From: Arcuatula senhousia
Lineage: Eukaryota > Mollusca > Bivalvia > Mytilida > Mytilidae
Length of the DNA stretch: 64,000 nt
Direction of reading: 5' to 3'
Assembly: GCA_963971305.1 (NCBI GenBank)
Contig: OZ020308.1
Span: 30,223,275 to 30,287,274, forward strand
How positions within the stretch are numbered: the first letter of the stretch is position 1; each line of letters begins with the position of its first letter. Made by a program: the position numbers and the translations under genes. Below, piece by piece: positions 57,633 through 64,000 of this stretch. Under the pieces are notes generated by a model. It was not told where the DNA came from and made no database searches. It saw nothing but the letters and a program-made list of their open reading frames with translations.

Positions 57633-58051
57633 TGTTAGGGACATTTTTATATTCTTCAGGGAGTTAAGTTAAGTTCAGTTAAGAAAAGTTGAGTATAGAG
57701 CATACGTTTTATTTTCAATCAAGTTAAGAACTCTGAGTCAATCGTATTGACATTATCATTGTTTTAAAGTGAGCCAGAATAACTTCTGACATTTCCACTT
57801 AATGTTTGTACATTGTTTCCACTGTTGAAAAGGAATAAATTGTTAAAGTCGTCTGCTGTTTGTATCCAGTGTCGCCACACAGTGTCCTACTAGTCAGCCG
57901 TAGTCAGTGTTTAGTCGAGGAAGTCGACAGTGTTCAGTCGCAGAGGCAGTCTGCAGTTATTCATTCATTTATTATTCGTTTTTTGTTTTGTGTTCCTGTT
58001 TCCCGTTGTGACCCCGTAAGTTTCCCGGTCACACAAAACAAAGAAAAAACA
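57633..58051 (+). mobile_element. Possible solo LTR nested in the TIR transposon
   Basis: Begins 'tgttagggacatttttat' and ends 'aagaaaaaaca', with TATA on both sides (57629-57632 and 58052-58055). It has a purine-rich upstream part, an AATAAA at about 57833, and a GC-richer end, the usual U3-R-U5 look. The TG..CA ends and AATAAA fit an LTR, but the 4-bp flank is low complexity and no internal retroelement sequence is present. The frame at 57860-58141 runs out of it and is not supported. Confidence 0.4.
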
Positions 58052-58514
58052 TATATTTTGCAACTTGTACCGATAAATAATATAAATGAGGGAGGTTTTG
58101 GTGCATTAAGGGGGTTTGCTCCTGTATCTAAAAGTAAATAAAAATGGATAAAATTGCATCTTTTTTAAAGAATATGGATAAATGGTCAAAATAAGCAAGA
58201 ACAAAAATGTAAATCCATGTGCTTATTTTTATGCTACAATCGTTTATAATTTTAGCGGGAAATACATTCTCTCTAGATTTTTCATTACTTTTGCATTGCC
58301 GCAAATTGGTATTTTAAAACTCTTTAAAATGTATGACAAGAGTCAATAAAATTTCATAAAAAATTGTGAACTGCATATTTGATGGCCATATTTTTGAATA
58401 CGAAAAAGAAAATAGGGGGTTCATGGGCAAAAAATTTCAAGCATAATGGATGGATAAACCCCGAGGATCTCGAAAATCTGTCAAAAATCTCAAAATATGA
58501 GGAGTAAACCTCCT

Positions 58515-58690
58515 TTAAACCAAGTTCAACCATATTTCAATGGCCTGTTCTTAATCAAGACCATTGCGATCTCTTATTTCTCCGGTGTTTCTGCGTTGTT
58601 TTCTTTTTTTTTTAGTTACACGTTTCAGATTGATTCTTCAAGTTCGGTCGTTTTGTTATTACCTTTTATTATATCTAACTTATTGGTTGG
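58515..58690 (+). repeat. Dispersed repeat related to 1-135
   Basis: Shares 'gaccattgcg', 'cttatttctccg' and 'agattgattcttcaagttcg' with the window start. It lies inside the TIR transposon. Confidence 0.45.
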
Positions 58691-58710
58691 GATTAAGTTG
58701 TTGTTTTAAT

Positions 58711-59244
58711 GTTCATCTGTACCTTTCTTTAAAACATGGCATTATTTTTAATGTATTTTCAGTATATGCACAGCCAAAACTGCACATTAAATTGAAATTT
58801 AAAGTGTAGCTGGACCTAGATATTAAACATTCTTACCTTTTCTCTATGAATTCTTCCCCCAAAAAATCTTTATTTTAGAGATCTCTTTTTTTAGCTTTTA
58901 AAAACACCCGATTCAAGGCTAGTAACACTTTCACCCTTTCTTGTGGCCTCAAATTTCATGCAGCTTTCAATAGGGGTTTTAACTAAAAATGTTCACCTCG
59001 TTACATGTAAGAGGCACAATAGGGTCAGTATGTCCTTTTTCAATTTAAAATCTGAACAGGAAAAAAAAAGAGATCTTTATTTCTAAGGAACTTAAAATGA
59101 AAAATTGATAGAAATTGAATCAGATATTACCATATCTAGGTCCAGCTATGCTTTATTTTATTATTCTATTTGTAGTTTTTGTTCTGCATATACTAAAAAA
59201 TAGGTAGAAAATTTCGCTATTTTTAACGAAAGGTACAGATGAAC
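58711..59244. repeat. Foldback structure, 113-bp arms, ~308-bp loop
   Basis: Arms 58711-58823 and 59132-59244. Two 17-bp blocks are exact complements (58711-58727 with 59228-59244; 58807-58823 with 59132-59148), and 'agtatatgca' at 58761 matches 59185-59194 at the mirrored position. The rest is diverged, so the structure is old. It is nested in the TIR transposon. Confidence 0.65.
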
Positions 59245-59716
59245 CTTAATTGTATTTTAGTTACACCTGTTGACTGCAACGCAATTATTTTGCATGTATC
59301 GGTCCGTTACCAAGTTTTATTGCATGTATTTAGAGTCATTTTGTTATGCTTGAAATATATAAAAAATTATTGAACGTTATTATTGGATATTGATATTTTC
59401 ATTAAAACAAAACTGTATTTACTTCTTTTACTTATAAAGAAGCATAACTTACCAGATATTACTCTATATTAACCAGTTTGAATTGTCCGTGTCAATGTAA
59501 TCAATTCGATCACACCGTTCGTGAATGATTTAAAAATATACCATTGTGTCCTTATACAATATGTTCTTGTTTATATACTGAGCATGTTTTTAAAGTTTAT
59601 TACATTCATATTTTTGATATTTTCGAGATTAAAAGATGAAAAAAGACGTATACCGTGAAAAAATTGCATGTATCGTCCGTTAACAATGTTTTTCTCCGTA
59701 ATTGTTCTGCCGTGTG

Positions 59717-59822
59717 TAGTGGTATGCCGAGTTCATTTTTGCATCGAAAATTGTTTTTGCGGCCATATTCAAAATGGCGGCTAAAATGGCTGCCATTTTC
59801 CCGCCAAAAATTGAAGTTATTC
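59717..59822 (+). mobile_element. Family A element, copy 18, right part
   Basis: Resumes 'tagtggtatgccgagttcat' and carries 'caaaatggcggctaaaatgg' and 'ttttcccgccaaaaattgaa'. It then switches at about 59823 to a family-E tandem repeat, so the element is an A head with an E tail. Confidence 0.65.
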
Positions 59823-60230
59823 CGAACATTTTGAATTTCATATTTTTGAACCCCGGGGACCAATCTCATCTCTGGGGTCCAAATTGAAAGTTACTGGAAA
59901 GTAGGCTTGTAATATATCATTAGAAAGCTAATGGCCTGTACATTTTGAATTTCATATTTTTGGACCCGGGGACCAATCTCATCTCTGGGGTCCAAATTGA
60001 AAGTTACTGGAAAGTAGGCTTGTAATATATCATTAGAAAGCTAATGGCCTGTACATTTTGAATTTCATATTTTTGGACCCATTGGACCAACTTCATCCCC
60101 GGGGTCCAAAATTGAAAGTAACTGGAAAGTAGGCTTGTAATATATCATTAGAAAGCTAATGGCCTGTACATTTTGAATTTCATATTTTTGGGCCCATGGA
60201 ACCAACTTCACATCTGGGGTCCAAATTACG
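59823..60230 (+). repeat. 114-bp tandem repeat, about 3.5 units
   Basis: The word 'ggcctgtacattttgaattt' recurs at 59933, 60046 and 60161 (113 and 115 bp). Each unit has 'ttggacccc' and 'ggggtccaa' as arms of a hairpin. Confidence 0.85.
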
Positions 60231-60375
60231 GCATGAAATTCAATAGCAACCATATATTTTCTAAATGTTGAAATTTCCCAAAATTGTATCATTCAGTCAC
60301 TGTAATCTGTTTCTATTGTAATACACAAAATGGGAAAGACCTCGCAATCGTTCTTTGAACGATTGTAATTTAATT
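60231..60375 (+). mobile_element. Family E 3' end
   Basis: Reads 'aattcaatagcaaccatata', then 'tgggaaagacct' (stem copy), the hairpin 'caatcgttctttgaacgattg' (60345-60365) and 'taatttaatt'. It resembles the other families in layout but lacks CTAG/CTTG. Confidence 0.6.
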
Positions 60376-60376
60376 A

Positions 60377-60533
60377 GGGTCTTTCCCTTCCACAGAAGGA
60401 AAGACCTTACTGTATTTCTTATGGTTATTATTAAGGTCTTTCCCTTCCACAGAAGGAAAGACCTTACTGTATTTCTTATGGTTATTAAGGTCTTTCCCTT
60501 TTCAGAAGGAAAGACCTTACTGTATTTCTTATG

Positions 60534-60562
<29 letters not shown>
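60377..60562 (+). repeat. Three E-type hairpin modules and (TTA)n run
   Basis: Hairpins at 60377-60408, 60433-60465 and 60487-60517, arms aaggtctttccctt / aaggaaagacctt. Tails read 'actgtatttcttatggttat', then about 28 bp of TTA repeats (60535-60562). The arrangement copies that of family A with unrelated sequence. Confidence 0.8.
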
Positions 60563-60564
<2 letters not shown>

Positions 60565-62260
60565 TTTTCTTCCCTAAAAAAACGAAAAGTGTCTTAACCG
60601 ATCTTAACCGAAGTTGGCACACTTAATCATCACTACCAGGAGACGACGTGACTCATGCTTTGAGACCGATCTATTTTTCGTAACGGAGTTATCTGCCCGT
60701 AACCCAAAAACCTTGTCTGCAGATTAACTCAGAAACCATAACTGTTATCAAAAATCTGAAGTGTGGAATTTGTTACCTAACTTCTGGCAATGATTCGTCA
60801 TGCAAAAAAAATTTTTTTGAACACTTTCCTGGTTACGCGTTTTTGACCCGAAAAGTGTCGCGATGCGCCAACAAAATTTATTTCAAAACGGTTAGTCCTA
60901 CAGACTTAGGACCTTCACCAATCGTCTTAGGTGACATAAGTTACATCCGAAAATATATATGTCATAGGTCAAATCTCAAGTTTGAATTATTGCATCATGA
61001 CTAAATATAGGAATGTATTGCGCAATGTATAGTAATCCATATGTAACAATGTAATGTTAAGGAAAAGTCCGTAGCAACCATATATTTTCACAATCAGTTA
61101 GGAAGGGGCTATAATTTGGGCCCAAGGTCAAAGGTCATAGGTCAAGGTCAGTCCTTAGCAACAAGGTAACCTTAAGGAAAAATCCATAGCAACCATATAT
61201 TTTCACAATCAGTTAGGAATGGGCTGTAATTTAGGTCCAAGGTCAAAGGTCATAGGTCAAGGTCAGTCCTTAGCAACAAGGTAACCTTAAGGAAAAGTCC
61301 ATAGCAACCATATATTTTATGAATCCAGACTACATGCTGAGTTTAAATTTTATCTTTTTGTGACCGGAAGTGACCTTTTGTCCACAGCAACCATATATTC
61401 TATGACTCCTGACTACCTGCTGAGTTTAAATTACAATGTTTAATGACCGGAAGTGATGTTTTGTTCATAGCAACCGACCTAAAAGTCCATAGCAACCATA
61501 TATTTTTTGACTCCTGACTACCTGCTGAGTTTAAATTTCAATATTTTATGACCGGAAGTGATGTTTTGTTCATAGCAACCGACTTTAAAGTCCATAGCAA
61601 CCATATATTTTATGACTCCTGACTACTAGCTGAGTTTAAATTACCTTTTTGTGACCGGAAGTGACCTTTTGTCCATAGCAACCGACCTAAAAGTCCATAG
61701 CAACCATATATTTTATGAATCCAGACTACCTGCTGAGTTTAAATTTTATCTTTTTGTGACCGGAAGTGACCTTTTTTCCATAGCAACCGACCTAAAAGTC
61801 CATAGCAACCATATATTTTATGACTCCTGACTACCTACTGAGTTTAAATTTCAAAATTTTATGACCGGAAGTGATGTTTTGTTCATAGCAACCGACCTAA
61901 AAGTCCATAGCAACCATATATTTTATGACTCCTGACTACTTGCTGAGTTTAAATTTCAATATTTTATGACCGGAAGTGATGTTTTGTTCATAGCAACTGA
62001 CCTAAAAGTCCATAGCAACCATATATTTTATGACTCCTGACTACCTGCTGAGTTTAAATTTCAATATTTTATGACCTGAAGTGATCTTTTGTTCATAGCA
62101 ACCGACCTAAAGGTCCATAGCAACCAAATATTTCTAATTTGGAGTACCTACCAGGTTGATATATCCAAAAATGGAATCATTCAGTTGGGAATCTATTTCT
62201 ATTGGAGGACACAAATAGGGAAAGACCTCGCGATCGTTCTTTGAACGATTGTAATTTAAT
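60563..62260 (+). mobile_element. Family E element 1, with 105-bp tandem core
   Basis: Head 'tcttttcttccctaaaaaaa' then 'cgaaaagtgtc'. The left half has 'gtaacggagttatctgcccg' and 'ggtcaaatctcaagtttgaa'. The core is a 105-bp tandem repeat. The tail has 'agggaaagacct' at about 62217-62228, hairpin 'gatcgttctttgaacgat' and 'tgtaatttaatt'. Nothing is encoded. Confidence 0.7.
61309..62130 (+). repeat. 105-bp tandem repeat, about 8 units
   Basis: The word 'accatatattttatgac' starts at 61495, 61600, 61703, 61808, 61913, 62018 and 62123 (103-105 bp). Each unit has 'gaccggaagtga', 'ccatagcaacc' and 'actcctgactacctgctgag'. The ETS-like word is intact in seven units and mutated ('gacctgaagtga') in the last. 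Confidence 0.88.
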
Positions 62261-62275
62261 TATTATTATTATTTT

Positions 62276-64000
62276 TCTTCTTCTTTTCTGCCATCAATAA
62301 ACGAAAAGTGTCGCGACATATCTTTTCGAAACTTGGTACCATATATCGGTCATATTAGTACTCGCCTTGACTGATGCTGTGAAACCGATCTATTTTTAGT
62401 AACGGAGTTATCTGCCCGAAACCCAAAAACCTTGTCCGCAGATAAAGTCAGAAACCGTAACCGTTATCAAAAATCTGAAGTGGGGAAAATGTTGCTTGAC
62501 TCCTGGTCATGATTCGTCACTCAAAAAAAAAAATTTTCAATTAACTTTCTGGTTACGCGTTTTTGAGTCGAAACCTGTCGCGACACGTAAAATTTTTTTT
62601 CTTCAAAAAGGTTAGTCCTAGAGACTTGGGACCTTCACCAATCGTCTTAGGTGACATAAGTTGCATCCGAAAATATATATGTCATAGGTCAAATCTCAAG
62701 TTTGAATTATTGCATCATGACTAAATATAGGTATGTATTGCGCAATATATAGTAATCCATGTTCATAACTTTATAATGGTAGAAGATAGCAAAGTAAACA
62801 TGTATACTCATTAGAATCAGAAAGTAAGGGGCTACAATTTTGATCTATTGAATTTCATATTTTTGGACCCTGGCCCAGTGGGGACCAACATCATCACCGG
62901 GGTCCAGAAATGAAAACTACTTGAAAATAGGGTTGTTATATATCCTTAGAAAGCTAATAGCCTGTACATTTTGAATTTCATATTTTTGGACCCAGAGGAC
63001 CAAAATCATCTCTGGGTCCAAAATTGGAAAATACTGGAAGGTAGGGTTGTAATATATCGTTAGAAAGCTAATGGCCTGTACATTTTGAATTTCATATTTT
63101 TGGACCCGTGGACCAACTTCATCTCTGGGGTCCAAATTGAAAGTTACTGGAAAGTAGGCTTGTAATATATCATTAGAAAGTTAATGTCCTATACATTTTG
63201 AATTTCATATTTTTGGACCCCGTGGACCAACTTCTTCCCCGGGGTCCAAAATTGAAAGCTACTGGAAAGTAAGCTTGTAATATATCAATAGAAAGCTTAT
63301 GGCCTGTACATTTTGAATTTCATATTTTTGAACCCCGGGGACCAACCTCATCTCTGGGTTCCAAATTGAAAGTTACTGGAAACTAGGCTTGTAATATATC
63401 ATTAGAAAGCTAATGGCCTGTACATTTTGAATTTCATATTTTTGGACCCCGTGGACCAACTTCTTCCCCGGGGTCCAAAATTGAAAACTACTGGAAAGTA
63501 GGCTTGTAATATATCATTAGAAAGCTTAAGGCCTGTACATTTTGAATTTCATATTTTTGAACCCCGGGGACCAACCTCATCTCTGGGGTCCAAATTGAAA
63601 GCTAATGGAAAGTAGGCTTGTAATATATCATTAGAAAGCTAATGGCCTGTACATTTTGAATTTCATATTTTTGGACCCCGGGGACCAATCTCATCTCTGG
63701 GGTCCAAATTAAAGTTACTGGAAAGTAGGCTTGTAATATATCATTAGAAAGCTAATGGCCTGTACATTTTGAATTTCATATTTTTGGACCCAATGGACCA
63801 ACTTCATCCCCGGGGTCCAAAATTGAAAGTAACTGGAAAGTAGGCTTGTAATAAATCATTAGAAAGCTAATGGCCTGTACATTTTGAATTTCATATTTTT
63901 GGGCCCATGGAACCAACTTCACATCTGGGGTCCAAATTGAAAGTTACGGCATGAAATTCAATAGCAACCATATATTTTCTAAATGTTGAAATTTCCCAAA
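62276..64000 (+). mobile_element. Family E element 2, with 114-bp tandem core (cut by window end)
   Basis: The head and left half are homologous to E element 1 ('aaacgaaaagtgtcgcgaca', 'gtaacggagttatctgcccg'). The core is the 114-bp repeat instead of the 105-bp one. The last 100 bases match 60190-60285, so the 3' hairpin should follow just beyond 64000. Confidence 0.7.
62840..63940 (+). repeat. 114-bp tandem repeat, about 9.5 units
   Basis: The word 'ggcctgtacattttgaattt' (or a variant) starts at 62959, 63073, 63186, 63301, 63415, 63530, 63644, 63757 and 63872. The hairpin arms ggaccc../..gggtcc are kept in every unit with varying inner bases. Confidence 0.88.

Larger units (their letters stand above)
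56548..59716. mobile_element. 3.17-kb TIR DNA transposon with 5-bp target-site duplication
   Basis: The left end reads 'cacacggcagaaccattaag' and the complement of the right end 'cacacggcagaacaattacg'. Similarity continues inward through 'gagaaa', 'atgttgacggacg' / 'attgttaacggacg' for about 45 bp. TAGTG flanks both sides (56543-56547 and 59717-59721), and removal of the insert restores a normal family-A core. A subterminal word close to 'taacggacgatacatgcaat' recurs near 57003 (same strand), 59292 and 59668 (opposite strand), like transposase-binding sites. No transposase was found, so the copy is non-autonomous or decayed. A 5-bp duplication occurs in a few superfamilies (Transib among them), but the family is not identified. 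Confidence 0.75.

Noticed and set aside
57860..58141. 93-codon frame in the TIR transposon, considered as a transposase remnant
   Set aside because: It overlaps the possible LTR and shows no DDE-like or other catalytic pattern.

Overview
The window looks like nuclear DNA from a marine bivalve mollusc, probably a mussel-like species (inference). It is AT-rich and intron-containing. It carries many dispersed repeats of the style seen in bivalve genomes, such as the 'cctgtaccaagtcagg' repeat, 'gtccgtccg' runs and 'caggtgagcg' ends. The only host gene I can support is a minus-strand carbohydrate sulfotransferase of the CHST15 (GalNAc4S-6ST) type. Four of its internal exons are visible, at 13634-13709, 13107-13332, 10313-10420 and 2787-2943. 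The intron phases agree throughout. The first and last exons are not in view.

Almost everything else is repetitive. Most of it belongs to related families of non-autonomous, Helitron/Helentron-like elements (HINE or 'pearl'-like). The family labels A, B, C, D, E, G, H, I and J are mine. The typical plan has five parts in order: (1) a short 5' hairpin module; (2) a (TTA)n microsatellite; (3) a head resembling 'ctcggtattctgg..gtgaacttgtcc' or 'tcttccggacatgaacgtgtcc'; (4) a body, often of tandem core repeats, each with a palindrome resembling AAAATGGCCGCC; (5) a 3' end with a copy of the hairpin stem sequence, then a second hairpin, then CTAG or CTTG, and TTATT. Families E and J end in 'aattTAATT' instead.

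Layout:
- 1-4.9 kb: assorted repeats, one SINE-like insertion with a target-site duplication, sulfotransferase exon, one G element.
- 4.9-9.04 kb: minus-strand array of B, A and C elements lying inside a sulfotransferase intron.
- 9-18.3 kb: the remaining exons, a 384-bp tandem repeat, and a TIR MITE.
- 18.3-20.15 kb: J end, truncated A, an A/B chimera and hairpin modules.
- 20.15-29.8 kb: family D, an ~866-bp satellite-like array of 10 full units plus one partial unit, then one 3' end.
- 29.8-31.4 kb: three C elements.
- 31.4-51.04 kb: sixteen head-to-tail A elements.
- 51.04-52.8 kb: two more D units.
- 52.8-55.03 kb: four C elements.
- 55.05-60.4 kb: two A elements, the second fused to an E tail and split by a 3.17-kb TIR transposon with a 5-bp target-site duplication.
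- 60.4-64 kb: E elements with 105-bp and 114-bp tandem cores.

The most striking observation is a shared design rule. In families B, C', D and E the left arm of the 5' hairpin pairs imperfectly with its own right arm, because one base is missing there. It pairs perfectly, over 12-15 bp, with the copy near the 3' end. This suggests a switch between a local hairpin and 5'-3' end pairing. No transposase, Rep/helicase, tRNA or rRNA gene was seen. The many open frames rich in Ile/Tyr/Asn are translations of TTA microsatellites and hairpins.
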